NCBI RefSeq assembly: GCF_030915465.1
Contig: NZ_CP133267.1
Span: 558,001-622,000 of the forward strand
Source of the DNA: Neobacillus sp. PS3-34
Lineage (GTDB): Bacteria > Bacillota > Bacilli > Bacillales > Cytobacillaceae
Direction: 5' to 3'
DNA: 64,000 nt
The position numbers and the translations under genes were made by a program. Position 1 is the stretch's first letter, and the number at the start of each line of letters is the position of its first letter. The notes under the pieces were generated by a model. The model was given only the letters and a program-made list of their open reading frames with translations. It made no database searches and was not told the origin of the DNA. Positions 18,207 to 29,154 of the stretch are shown here, piece by piece.

Positions 18207-19667
18207 CTATAGTTGGACCATTTTGCCGATAAAAGTAGGACGCGTTACGCTTTGATCAGTATTCACTGTACGGTTTAGTTGAATTTGTTGGCCATCAAAA
18301 TGGCACACGACTGTGTCAGTAAAAGGAGTATTGACAAAACACCAGCTCATTTCGAAATCATGTTCACTCCTCCAGCCTGCTTTTGCGCATACCGTTATTT
18401 CAGTCGGCAAATACACGGAATGAAGAGCATTGTCAAACAGGGTTGTCGCTCCCTCGATCCATTCCTGATAGCCGCATATAATCTGATGTTCCCCGCGGTC
18501 ATCCTTAAGAACAAATGTACAAGAATCCGAGTTAAATATTACGGAAACTTCTTTTATGTTTTTCTCATTTGCATCCATTTTAAATACTCGATTAGATACG
18601 ATTTCATCGAGCGGAGAGGTTTTCATCAACTTAGGTGTGGGTAGCATTAAATGGTTCAATTGTAGATTTAGAATGGTTCTAGATTCATCGTCAGCAGGCA
18701 GTGAACGATCACTCATTGCAGGCAATAAATGCTCCCAAACTAAATTCAAAATACTCGGACCCTCGTGAGTGCCGCTCGTTATGATGACAACCGCATCTTG
18801 TTGCGGAAGGACGATACAAAACTGGCTGAACGCACCATCCGCCCGGAAACCCCCATGCCGGGAAAGCCAAAATTGAAAGCCATATCCTTGCTGCCAATCG
18901 TCTTCCTTATTATCCCCATTATCGATTTGAAATGAGCTTGCTTCCTTGATCCAATTTTTATCCAGCAGCTGCCTGCCTTCCCAGAAGCCTTGCTGTAATA
19001 GGAATTGTCCGAACTTAGCAATATCCTCTGTTTTCAGGCTCATACCGTGTCCGCCAGTGTTATGGCCTTCCGGTGAGGTTTGCCAATATGGTCTGGAAAT
19101 CCCGAGCGGTTCGAACAGCCTTGGCTCGAGATAATCAATTAATGGTAATCCTGCAACCCGTTGTACTATCGCAGAAAGCATCTGTGTAGCACTTGTATTG
19201 TAGAGGAAACGTGTTCCTGGCTCATGGTCCAGTGGTATATTCAAAAAGTACTCAACCCAGCTTCCTTCAATCTGCTGTAAATCCCAGCCCATTGTGGCAT
19301 TTTCATGTCCAGCACTCAATGTTAATAGATCCCGAACTTGTATGTCCCTAAATTCATTTTTATGTTTTATCTCTATTTCAGGGAAAAAGGATGCAAGAGT
19401 ATCCTCCAACGATAAAAGACCCTCCGTTATCGCAAAACCGATCGCAATGGATGTGAAACTCTTTGTCAAGGAAAATAGCATATGTTCACGGTCACTCCGG
19501 TACGGGTGCCACCATCCTTCAGCAATGACATGGCCATGGCGCACTATCATCAAACTATGAAGTTCTAGCTCCTGTTCCTTGATATAATCCAAAAATCGAG
19601 AAATAGCACTTGAAGATATTCCTTGTTCTTCTGGTGAACTTCTTGGTAATTTACTTATTTTATTCAT
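18207..19667 (-). CDS. Serine hydrolase, class C beta-lactamase/esterase family
   Basis: About 486 residues. The second ATG (19667) is chosen because the first (19676) lies only two bases after AAGGAGG; the spacing to the second is a little long. The catalytic SxxK is SLTK (about residue 69 from the first ATG) and the Tyr motif is YNT (about 159), followed by GHGMSLKTEDIAKFG and a late region where HGG near residue 275 corresponds to the third motif. The last 140 residues form an extra beta-rich domain. No signal peptide is seen, so a cytosolic esterase acting on substituted sugars is more likely than a cell-wall enzyme or resistance factor. Confidence 0.85.
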   Translation of the reverse strand: MNKISKLPRSSPEEQGISSSAISRFLDYIKEQELELHSLMIVRHGHVIAEGWWHPYRSDREHMLFSLTKSFTSIAIGFAITEGLLSLEDTLASFFPEIEIKHKNEFRDIQVRDLLTLSAGHENATMGWDLQQIEGSWVEYFLNIPLDHEPGTRFLYNTSATQMLSAIVQRVAGLPLIDYLEPRLFEPLGISRPYWQTSPEGHNTGGHGMSLKTEDIAKFGQFLLQQGFWEGRQLLDKNWIKEASSFQIDNGDNKEDDWQQGYGFQFWLSRHGGFRADGAFSQFCIVLPQQDAVVIITSGTHEGPSILNLVWEHLLPAMSDRSLPADDESRTILNLQLNHLMLPTPKLMKTSPLDEIVSNRVFKMDANEKNIKEVSVIFNSDSCTFVLKDDRGEHQIICGYQEWIEGATTLFDNALHSVYLPTEITVCAKAGWRSEHDFEMSWCFVNTPFTDTVVCHFDGQQIQLNRTVNTDQSVTRPTFIGKMVQL

Positions 19668-19690
19668 TAGTTGCATTACCTCCTTAGTTG

Positions 19691-20500
19691 TTAAAGCCCT
19701 TTTATCCAGCGTCCTGCCATCTCAATCCAATTAACCACTTCAGGCTGCAGTGTCCATTCCTCATCTTTTCCCTTCGTCTCTTCTGTGCCAAGGGACAAAC
19801 CATGTGCCCCCTCGGGATAAATATGCATTTCCAGGGATACTTTATTTTTTAGAAGGGCATCCGCAAATAGTAAACTATTTTCTACGGGAACAGCCTCGTC
19901 TGTAAATGTGTGCCATAAGAAGGTTGGCGGCGTTTGATCTGTTACCTGTTTTTCCAACGAAACCTCATCTAAAAGCGAATCATAGTTTTCCCCCAACAAC
20001 GCAACAAAAGAACCTCTGTGGGCATGCGTCCCAGAAGTAATAACCGGATAACTTAATAGAATTCCATTGGGTTTTACCTCTTCGTTTGAAATCCCTAAGC
20101 TTTCTGATAAAAAACTTCTATTCCAGAAAACTCCTAAGCTTGCCGCTAAGTGACCACCAGCAGAAAAGCCAGTAACGATAACCTTATTTTTATCGACATG
20201 CCATTGTTCAGCATTTTTTCTGATAAGAGCTACTGCAGTTGACAGTTCTAAAAGTGCTGTCGGAAAAACAGCTGGAGAAACACTATATCTTAAAACACAT
20301 GCGTTAAATCCCATCGCATTCATTTTAATCGCAATGGGCTCAGCTTCTCTATCTGACGTAAATCCGTATGCTCCTCCGGGACATATAATGATCGTTGGAC
20401 GTTTTCGATTACGATCTATTTCTGGAGAGTTATCCAGTATGTAAGTATATAGTTTGGCCTCAGAATGCTCCGTCCGAATATCGATGATTTCATGTATCAA
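19691..20500 (-). CDS. Alpha/beta hydrolase, acetyl-xylan-esterase-like
   Basis: A 269-residue esterase starting at a TTG six bases after GAGGAGGAG. The oxyanion motif is CPGGAYG (about residues 40-46), the nucleophile is in GFSAGGHLA (Ser113), an acidic residue lies in FTDEAVP and the catalytic His in GAHGLSLG. This arrangement matches BD-FAE/Axe-type carbohydrate esterases. No signal peptide. It lies 14 bases before the beta-lactamase-like gene and after the SGNH gene. Three unrelated esterase folds side by side suggest a heavily acylated substrate. Confidence 0.86.
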   Translation of the reverse strand: MIHEIIDIRTEHSEAKLYTYILDNSPEIDRNRKRPTIIICPGGAYGFTSDREAEPIAIKMNAMGFNACVLRYSVSPAVFPTALLELSTAVALIRKNAEQWHVDKNKVIVTGFSAGGHLAASLGVFWNRSFLSESLGISNEEVKPNGILLSYPVITSGTHAHRGSFVALLGENYDSLLDEVSLEKQVTDQTPPTFLWHTFTDEAVPVENSLLFADALLKNKVSLEMHIYPEGAHGLSLGTEETKGKDEEWTLQPEVVNWIEMAGRWIKGL

Positions 20501-20579
20501 TTTTTTCTCCTCCTCAATTGGCAGTTCCTCGTAATTTCAGTAGATAGGAACACTTTTACCCTTGCTCCCCTAGTTTTGG

Positions 20580-21235
20580 TTACATTCTGTTCCAGTCAAA
20601 TCCCATTTTCCTCAAGAAAGCTCTCGCCAGCACCATATGCCCAGCAACGCTTGGATGGACACGATCCCACGCTAATGTGGCAGTATATAGATCCTTTAGC
20701 ACTTCATTAAACGCAGCTTGCGTATCGACGAACAAACAGTCATTCTCAGCGGCAATGCGTTTTACAACCGCTCCATATTGATCCATCGTTCGGCGCATTG
20801 CATCATGTTCATTACTTTCCAAGAAAAAGGTGTCATCAATACGATCCCATTTACAAACGGCTTTGTCTCCTTAATCAACATCCGAAGCGTTTCCTCGTAT
20901 TCATTCAAATAGACATGCCATTCTTTAATGAATGGCGTATCGTATTGCCGCCAAACATCATTTATGCCGATCATAACAGCTAACCAGTCTGGCTTCTGAT
21001 CAAGCACATCCTCTTGCCATCTTTCCTTCAAATCCCGAACCGTGTTTCCACTATTCCCTTTATTGACGACCCGGATTTCTAAGTCCGGATAAACAGCCTG
21101 AAGAAGCCCATCGACGAAAGATACATAGCCTTTTCCCAGCGCGCCGAACAATCCTTCTCCTACCGGTTTCTCTCTTTCACAATCCGTAACGGAATCCCCA
21201 ATAAACAAAAGCTTTTGCCCCTTATTTAACAGCAT
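20580..21235 (-). pseudogene. SGNH/GDSL hydrolase with one frameshift
   Basis: Two overlapping frames join into about 217 residues. The ATG at 21235 follows AAAGGAG by eight bases. Blocks are in order: block I LLFIGDSVTDCE, block II VVNKGNSGNTVRDLK, block III MIGINDVWRQ and block V WDRVHPSVAGH with the catalytic Asp/His. The frame breaks in an A/T run at 20824-20828; one extra base gives TPFFLESNEHDAMR. The fold and place fit a carbohydrate acetylesterase (rhamnogalacturonan acetylesterase or CE-like). All catalytic residues are present in the joined protein, so the break may be a sequencing artefact. Confidence 0.8.
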
Positions 21236-21739
21236 TGTTGTCTCTCCTTTATTTATGTTTATTATCTTTTTGCTAGCTGTGCTCAAAACTTGTTCCTGTA
21301 GAATTGTGGTTCTTTAGCAAATGGAAATGCCAATCAGATGGATAAACATTTGCTATGTTTTATACTCACATCTTTATTAAGATATCTATCTTAAATTTAT
21401 TTAACTGAAAATTTAAGATTGTTTAATAATAGTATATTTTATTCAAGGTTATTTATCTTCTAAAAAAATTACTAGTATACATACTTTTTAAATTTCAAAA
21501 AGAGACACTAATTTCTTACTGAGGTTTTGCGTTGTTCCAAAACTTTTTTTCTTAAAGTACTTCTATTAATTTATTATCGGACCCACCTGACCTGGCACTC
21601 TAAATTTCGTATGTTATATCTCCATAAGAAAATCCCTTCTATATTAGACAGATTAGTATGCTTTCTTTTATCTGTCTTCATAAAGGGGATCATTTCATGT
21701 TTGCATCTTCTTCTCTTTAAAATGAATATATCGTTCAGT
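21236..21739. other. Gene-free A/T-rich spacer
   Basis: About 500 bases upstream of the SGNH gene. It presumably holds that gene's promoter, but no clear -10/-35 pair was found. Short open frames here are low-complexity and unsupported. Confidence 0.4.
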
Positions 21740-21847
21740 CTATTTTTTCTTTTTCTTTTGGTTAGCTGTTTTCGAATTATTGATTTTGTTATTTCCATTC
21801 TTCGAGGCTGCGGATTTTTGTTTGTTGTTGTTTGATTTTTTTGCCAT
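21740..21847 (-). CDS. Small Lys/Asn-rich protein, 35 residues
   Basis: ATG at 21847, preceded by GAGAGGGTG at a usable distance, opens a 35-codon frame ending in TAG. The product starts MAKKSNNNKQKSAASKN, ends in five lysines, and is strongly basic and hydrophilic. Composition recalls small spore-core or nucleic-acid-binding proteins of Bacillus, but I do not recognise a family. The coding potential rests only on the ribosome site and composition. Confidence 0.4.
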   Translation of the reverse strand: MAKKSNNNKQKSAASKNGNNKINNSKTANQKKKKK

Positions 21848-21989
21848 TTTCATCACCCTCTCGTTAATTAGAATGAATTGGACTTATATCTTGATATAGT
21901 ATTCATAATTGGTAAAATTTACACAAAATAATACATAAAAAAGGCTGTGAATAGCCCGTTTTTGTCCAAAGATGTGGAGGTTTAATATT

Positions 21990-22505
21990 GAACAGTTGGA
22001 CCGCTCATTGACCAAGTTTTGTTCAAATAGAGCTCTTTTATTGGACATTTTGACTGGCCACGCGCCAAGTTTTATCCAATAGGATCCTCTTATTGGACAT
22101 TTTGACTGCTGACGGCGGAGTTTGTCCAATAGAACCCTTTTATTGGACATTTTGACTGCTGACGGTGGGGTTTGTCCAATAGAACCTTCTTATTGGACAT
22201 TTTGACTGCTCATGGACTAGGTTTTGTCCAATAGAACCCTTTTATTGGACATTTTGACTGCTGATGGCTGGAGTTTGTCCAATAGAACCCTCTTATTGGA
22301 CATTTTGACCGCTCATGGACTAGGTTTTGTCCAATAGAGCCCTTTTATTGGACATTTTGACTGCTCATGGACTAGGTTTTGTCCAATAGAGCCCTTTTAT
22401 TGGACATTTTGACTGCTGACGGTGGGGTTTGTCCAATAGAACCTTCTTATTGGACATTTTGACTGCTGACGGACTAGGTTTTATCCAATAGAACCCTCTT
22501 ATTAT
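21990..22505. repeat. Tandem array of about ten hairpin-forming 50-52 bp units
   Basis: Nine copies of TATTGGACATTTTGAC are spaced 50-52 bases apart between about 22037 and 22470, preceded by one or two degenerate units. Each junction reads GTCCAATAGAACCCTTTTAT then TGGAC, so GTCCAATA pairs with TATTGGAC around a short loop. The segment between hairpins alternates among a few variants (GACGGTGGGGTTT, CATGGACTAGGTTTT, GATGGCTGGAGTTT). It is not CRISPR, because there are no unique spacers. Function unknown. Confidence 0.88.
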
Positions 22506-22515
22506 ATGAAAAAGA

Positions 22516-22566
22516 CCACCACATACCTAACCAACCAAGGCTAGGTGTGTGAGGATCTTTTTTTTT
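22516..22566. terminator. Bidirectional terminator hairpin
   Basis: ACATACCTA (22521-22529) pairs with TAGGTGTGT (22542-22550), followed by a long T run on the plus strand. The minus strand also has a T run, serving the protease gene that ends at 22689. Confidence 0.7.
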
Positions 22567-22688
22567 CAATAATTCAATTAATTTTTGTATTGAAAATTCT
22601 AAAAGTTGATGAGAAAAAGAAAAATACTTGTGAAGAAAAATTACTTTCTCCATAATCTGAACGGAGCATTACTCTCCGTCTGTAATTT

Positions 22689-25600
22689 TTAATATAAATA
22701 ATATTTATTGATAAGCTTACGTCTCTTCAAATCTTTCGCTACAGCCTCCGCACGTTTCTTATCAACAAAATTCACTGAAAGTTTATAATATGAGCCTATT
22801 TTATTAATAACAACATTCGAATCTGCATAATCCTTTTTGATAATTGATACGAGTTTGTCTATGTCCCTCTTACTCTTTATAACATCTAATGTAAAGTGTC
22901 CGTTGTATTGTTTTGTTACAGATACTGAAGAACTAGATACAACTTTACCAATCTTTTCTCCCACTTTCGCAACTGGCATTATTGTAAAATAAATGAACTT
23001 CCCTTGATCACTTTTTGCAACCTTATACGTAGTTCCTTTTGCACCTAGTATAGCTTTTTTGTTTTTTCCTTTACTATCATCTGCACGGTACCATTGAATA
23101 ATAGAGTTGCCTTCTTTATCGTTTTCCCTATCTTTGTATGTGTACACAGCTGTGAGAGTAGACCCTGCTTTTGCTGTACCTAGTACCTTAAGGTTAGTTG
23201 CAGCAGGTGCTGAATTAATGGCAACATACTTACTGCTTACCGCTACGCCCTTTGTTTCGCCAGTTTTCGCTACCGGAGTAACCTCCATAGAAATGAATTT
23301 TCCTTGATCGGCTCCAGTCAGAGTATAAGACTTTGATATAGCACCACTAATTACCTTTTTGTTTTTACCTTTTGAATCATCTGCCCGAAACCACTTTATG
23401 ATGGATGTTCCTTCTTGATCGTTATCTGCATCTTGGTATGTGTAAGCTCCTGTTAGAGAAGAGCCTATTTTTGCATTACCTGTTACAGTTACTTTTGTTG
23501 CTTTAGGTGCTGAATTTTTATTAATGGCAACATACTCACTACTTACCGCTACTCCCTTTGTTTCGCCAGTTTTCGCTACCGGAGTAACCTCCATAGAGAT
23601 GAATTTTCCTTGATCGTCTCTAGTAAGAGTATAGGATGGTGACGTTGCACCACTAATTACCTGTTTGTTTGTACCTTTTGAATCATCTGCACGTGACCAC
23701 TTTATGATGGATGTTCCTTCTTGATCGTTATCTGCATCATGGTATGTGTACGACCCTGTTAGTACGGAACCTGCTTTTGGTGTTCCTGTTACTTTCACAT
23801 CGCTTGCGGTTGGTGCTGTATTTGTGGGTGGTATTGGATTATCTCCGCCACCTCCTAGGTTCGGATCTACGATTACTTTTCTTGTAACAACTGTTTCATT
23901 TCCGGCAAGATCTCTTGCTTTAATCGTAATGGTATTTTCCCCTGGATCTACTATAACTCTATAAGAGATACTTCCATCCGAATTTATTTTTACATTTTGA
24001 TCATTAATCATTAAACTACTTAGATTGTCATCCCTTACTAAACCATTAACTGTTACAACATCCTTATTCGTCTTATAGCCATCATCCGGAGTTATAACAT
24101 TTACAACCGGAGCGGTTTGATCAAGAGTAACATTAACAGGTAACGACGAATCAGTTTCTTTTCCTTCCACTTCAGCTTTAACAGTTAATTCATTGGAACC
24201 AGCATTTAGAGTAGTTGGAATGCTGAATTGACCACTCTCCACGGTCCCGGTTCCAACTAAAGATGAACCATTAAATAGGCTTATTGATGTGCCATTTGCA
24301 CTCGATGTACCCGTAACAGTTACGTGTGATTCTTTCGTAAAGGTTTTATTCACTGGTGAAGTGATGACAGGTGCATTTACTTCATCTTTAACTAAAGCAC
24401 GAATCATCAGGTTTCCTTGCTGAGGAAGGGCTTTTTGCCATCCGCTATCGATATAAATCCAACCACGTCCATTAAATGCTCCATCTATATCATTTCCTAA
24501 TCCAGGGCTATATGGATAATCTGCCGTTTGAATAACCACGATATAGAAATCACCATGTATTATAACTCCTGTATCAAAGTGAACGGTGGTCCAATCCCCA
24601 TTTCGTAAAGCAGTCCCTTCAATTGGCAGGCAATCATTTTTCCAGGGGCACCCTTAGGTCCACTAGCATCATATAAAGCATATTTAAAATCAGTTCCACC
24701 TGGCGCCGGGAATCTTTCATCGAAGAACATTATTTTAGCCCCAGTTACTTCAACCGTATTCGTATCAGGAGTCATAAGAACAGCCTGTAAAGTACCAGCT
24801 TTATTAAATGCTGTAGTAGATTCCATAGAACCATCATCATATCCCAGTTCACCTGAAAGACCGGTAAATGATTTTAAACCAACACTAGTTGAAGTCGTTT
24901 GTCCTCCTGCCACTGTTACCTTTAGTTGCTGATCATAGAAATCAGGAGCTGATACAGATAAAGTATAGTCACCTGCTAAACAATCCAATGTATACATACC
25001 ATTAGAATCTGTATAAACTGGAGAAACTCTCGCATCCTCCATAACCATAATACGAGCATGGGAAATCGGTTGACCGGTTGTTTGATCTGTTATTACACCT
25101 TGTATCATGCCATGTGGAATAGTCTCTAAACTAAAGTCTGCAGTAGTAGTTTCATTATCCGTTATCGTAATCGTTTGATCTTCCGGATAATATCCGTATG
25201 CTTCTGCACGAGCTGTATAGGTACCAGGAAGAGCATTAATTTTGAAAGTACCATTCCTTGGGTCAGTAATGACCGATTGACCTGTTTCCAAAAGTGTGAC
25301 TGTCGAACCTATAATAGGTAGACCATTTGCAATTACCCCACTAGTCTCTTCTTTTGGAGTAGATATAACAGTGTTTGAGGATTTATTGCTTTCGTTTTTT
25401 ATATTTGTTGTCGACTTGACTGAATGTATATCAGGTCTATTATGCGATAGAATACTTGCTGCTACATTATCATTTACATCTAATACTTGAAAATCATCAA
25501 GGTAAAACCCAGCATAGTTCAGAGATTCGTTCGATGTAAGGTGGAAGCGAAATTGAACTTGTTTCCCTTTATATGCCTCTAAATTGAAACCATCTTGGAA

Positions 25601-28600
25601 CCATGAATTTCCATAAAGACCATTATAGTCCTGGATTTTTGTCCAACTTGTTCCTCCGTCCGAGGATATTTCGAAACTTACATCGTCCAGAGGCTTCCCG
25701 TACGTGTAGCCTTGAATTTGAAACCAATCTTGGAAAGCCACGATTGGATGAATTGTGTTTGAGAGATCTATAATTGGTGAATATAAGGAATAATCACTAT
25801 TATCCTCATAATTCCCATCAAGATCTGTTCCCCAAACGTTCGGAACAGAACTCGCTTCTGATGGCCCACCTTGAGGCTTACCTCTTTCCCATTCATCAAT
25901 TGTTCCAGAATGGGTCCATCCGTTATCATCCGGTCCATCAAAGTTGTCCTGAAAAATTACTTTTGGATTACTTTCTAAACTTACACTTATTTCATTAGAA
26001 TAGACGCTTTCATTTCCACTATAATCTACAGCAGTAACAACATAATAAAAAGGACCTTTACCATCAACCCAAGTATCTATAAAATCAGGAGTTACTGAAC
26101 CACCACTGCTTTCGTAGCCTGAACCTGGTGTGGTACTACGGTATACATTGTAAAATTGCACATCATTGTCTTGTGGAGCATCCCATTTTAGATTGATAAA
26201 ATTTAATGGATCAGCATATCCACTTAGATTACTTGGTGCACCAGGTGGAGTATGGTCAGTTTCAAGAGAAACATCATCGATGTACCATCCTAAATTCTGA
26301 ACTTCATCATCAGAAGTTAGCTCCAATTTAACTTTTACTTGCTGTCCACCATAATTTCTAAGGTCAATATATCTTGTGTCCCATTTCCCGTTAAAACTTG
26401 TAATGGTTTCTATTGGCATGTATACGTTGCCTGTTGAATTTGCTGAAATGTAAACTGTACCAAAATCTTTGTCCTGTTCTAAGTCATACCATTGCTTAAA
26501 AGAAAGAATGGCTCCTCCTGGTGAATCTAATAAATTTATAGTCGGCAATTGTAAGTCAGCTGTTGAATTAGGATAATATGCTCCAGATAAATTTGTACCT
26601 ACGACTTTTTTTCCAGAGAATGCAGAATCTGGACCTCTAGTAGGTTCTCCCCACTGCCAAGTATTGTTCTTTCCGTAAATCTTATAACCATCAAAGTTTT
26701 CTTCGAAATTTTGAAAATACCCTGGTGTAACCCCATCCGTAATCGTAATAGAGTTGATATCTGTAGTCACTTGATTATTTCCAAAATCACTAACTTTAAA
26801 GTAATATTCTACGCCTGCTGTCGTTTCTAAGACACTTGGCACTAGTCCTTCGAAAACGCCATGTCTGTTATCTCCCGATATTTGGTCCATCTGAATAGAT
26901 GTCCAATCCTGGTCTCCAGTTATTCGGGCAAAAGCCTCTACAGTACCAACATTTATATTATCGCTTACGGATATATCTAAATGGAGATTATCGTCGTTCG
27001 TGTAAGCTAGTTTAATTGGCGTATACTCAATAACTGGTTTTTCATTGTCCTCGCCTGGTGTAGTTACCTTACCTGTAAGGGTACCAACCCCAGAAGTAAC
27101 AGTTTGAACTGCATTATAAGCATTTACAATACCATATCCATACCCATTGTTAGGACTAATGTTATAGTCACTATTTGTCATTGGTGTTGCGGTTTGTTTT
27201 ATGATGTATTCTAATTTATCTACATCTAAAGATGCGTTTTCTTGTAGCATTAACGCGGCAACTCCGGCAACAATTGGTCCAGCCATCGAAGTCCCATCTT
27301 CTTCAACATAGGATCCATTTAGAAAACTTGAAAGAACCTTTACACCAGGCGCAGAAACATCTGGTTTGATTTGACCATATGGAGATGGACCTCTTAAGGA
27401 GAAATCTGCTAAATTATTGAATTTGTCCGTTGCACCCACTGCAAATGATTCTGGATAATTTGCTGGATTGGCAACGGTGCCAGGTTCAGCTTTATACGGT
27501 GAATTTGTATTCCCGGCAGAGAAAACAGGCACAATATTAGCTGCCTTCCATGCCTGAACAATAAGGCGGTAGAACTCATCTAATCCTGGTCCCCCTCCCC
27601 AAGAGTTATTTATTACATCGGGTGCCAACTCTGGATGTAAGTTTCCTTCTGCATCAGTTGGTGCCAACATCCATTGTCCTGCTTCAAGTAAAATTTCAGT
27701 GGTAGTGTGTCCACTTGAATCAAATATTCGAGCAGACATCCATTTAGCTCCAGGCGCCACACCAATTTTGTGTGTACCATTTTCTTCCGAACCAACCATA
27801 ATACCCATGGTGTGTGTCCCATGCCCTATTCCATCAAAAGGCAAAATGGTATGCCTAGGAGTAGGGTCAAACCAGCTTAATTCTGGATTTGATACTTTTC
27901 CATTTTCATCCACAGCTCTCCATTTTCTAAATAACGCTGGGTGAGTATAATCAACCCCGGTATCTAAACTACCGACTACAATACCTTTACCATCAATCCC
28001 TTGTTTCCATACTTTCGGAACACCTATTAAATTAATATCCCATTGAATATTTGGATCTACAGGCTCATCCGATTTAGGACTATTTCTATCTCCTTGGGAA
28101 ACTTCTTTTTTAGTTTCATTGTTAGATGATGAAGTTTCTGTGCTTTGATTATCATTTAATTGTACCGTTTCATTGGGAAGGACTTTTGCTACGTCATTGC
28201 GTTTTGCTATTTCTTCCATAACTTTTTTTGTACTTGTAATAGCCATAGAGTTTACAATATAGAAACTCTTATAATCTTTCACATCTCCAGATGCCTTTTT
28301 ATCATCCAAGTAGTCCATTAAACTAGCTTGGGTTCTAGTTGAAGCTTCTCTTAATGAATTCACAACGACAGATCTCGTGTTTAGAACAGCCGTCCTAGCT
28401 GTTACATTTTTGGCCTTGAACTTATGAAGTGAATTATTAGAAATACTCATCACATCTGGTTGTTCAGACAACTTTATTATATAGGTTACATATTTCTCGC
28501 TATTAAATTCATCAGTTAATTTTGAGCTAATTTTATCTGGGTAATTTAGTTTTGGGCTAGTGAAGGTATGTATATTCGTAGAAGGATTATTTTCAACTGC

Positions 28601-28684
28601 AAAACTGGGACTCCCAAGAGTAAATAACAATAGTACTGTTAAAAATCGTGAAACGACATTCATTAATTTCTTGTTCTTTAACAA
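22689..28684 (-). pseudogene. Large secreted subtilisin-like (S8) protease, one frameshift
   Basis: Two abutting frames join into a protein of about 2000 residues; one base is missing near 24625 and restoring it gives GPIEGTALRNGDWTTVHF. The start is probably TTG at 28684, eight bases after AAAAGGGG; an ATG at 28717 lacks a ribosome site. Order (numbered from 28717): signal peptide to about 40, I9-type propeptide (70-185), S8 domain with Asp252 (LDTGVD), His299 (GHGTH), Asn403 and Ser477 (DGTSMAG), two jelly-roll modules around an Fn3 domain, two CarboxypepD-regulatory-like domains, an Ig-like region, three about 95-residue repeats (ADNDQEG...DDSKG), and a SPOR-like tail. Resembles Vpr/bacillopeptidase F. 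Probably extracellular protein degradation; the tail suggests wall retention. Confidence 0.82.
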
Positions 28685-28962
28685 AAACTCAACCCCTTTT
28701 ATTTTAAATTTGTTCATTGATTTAATACTTTTAACACTATGAATAAACTATTATGAATATAACTTCGATGAGATAAAGATTGACTATAAATTAGGTAAAA
28801 AGTAATAGTTTAAACCGTTAACGCTTTTACCTATTACACTAATAGTTAAGTGAAGTTAATATTGCAATATAGTATCTTAGTCGTAATTACCAAATTAAGA
28901 ATGCAAATTTATTTGTTATCGCAATTGCCAAATGTTAATTATTTTAATTTTAAAATAGAAAA

Positions 28963-28989
28963 AGCTGGCTAAGAAAAACTTAGCCAGCT
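28963..28989 (-). terminator. Terminator hairpin downstream of mscS-type gene
   Basis: AGCTGGCTAAG pairs with CTTAGCCAGCT around a five-base loop, with TTTTTCTATTTT after it on the minus strand. It is the second of two hairpins ending the mscS-type transcript. The rest of 28718-28962 shows no gene. Confidence 0.85.
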
Positions 28990-29005
28990 CAGTTTGTCGA
29001 CAAAA

Positions 29006-29035
29006 GGGGTTCGGAATGGACTCATTCCGAACCCC
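29006..29035 (-). terminator. First terminator hairpin downstream of mscS-type gene
   Basis: GGGGTTCGGAATG and CATTCCGAACCCC make a perfect 13-bp stem with a four-base loop, followed by TTTT on the minus strand. With the next hairpin it insulates the mechanosensitive channel from the protease gene. Confidence 0.75.
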
Positions 29036-29154
29036 TTGCATATTCCATTGTTTCTAGAAATTGTGTGCAATTCCTGTGCAATATATAAAATTGGGTAGGT
29101 GGTTTTTATTTTGCTACACACAGTATGTCCAGAGTGTATGTAGCAACACATGAG

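Noticed and set aside
21527..21835. 102-residue hydrophobic plus-strand protein
   Set aside because: Phe/Leu-rich low-complexity frame antisense to the small Lys/Asn-rich gene, with no ribosome site.
21884..22150. 88-residue minus-strand protein
   Set aside because: The frame lies inside the hairpin array and its first half is just translated repeat units.
21990..22505. CRISPR array
   Set aside because: Regular period, but there are no unique spacers: linkers recur, units are themselves palindromic and no cas gene is near.
22689..24539. Separate secreted Ig-repeat protein
   Set aside because: No signal peptide or ribosome site at its start, and one restored base near 24625 joins it smoothly to the S8 protease.
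28969..29151. 60-residue minus-strand protein
   Set aside because: It spans the two terminator hairpins after the mscS-type gene and has no ribosome site.
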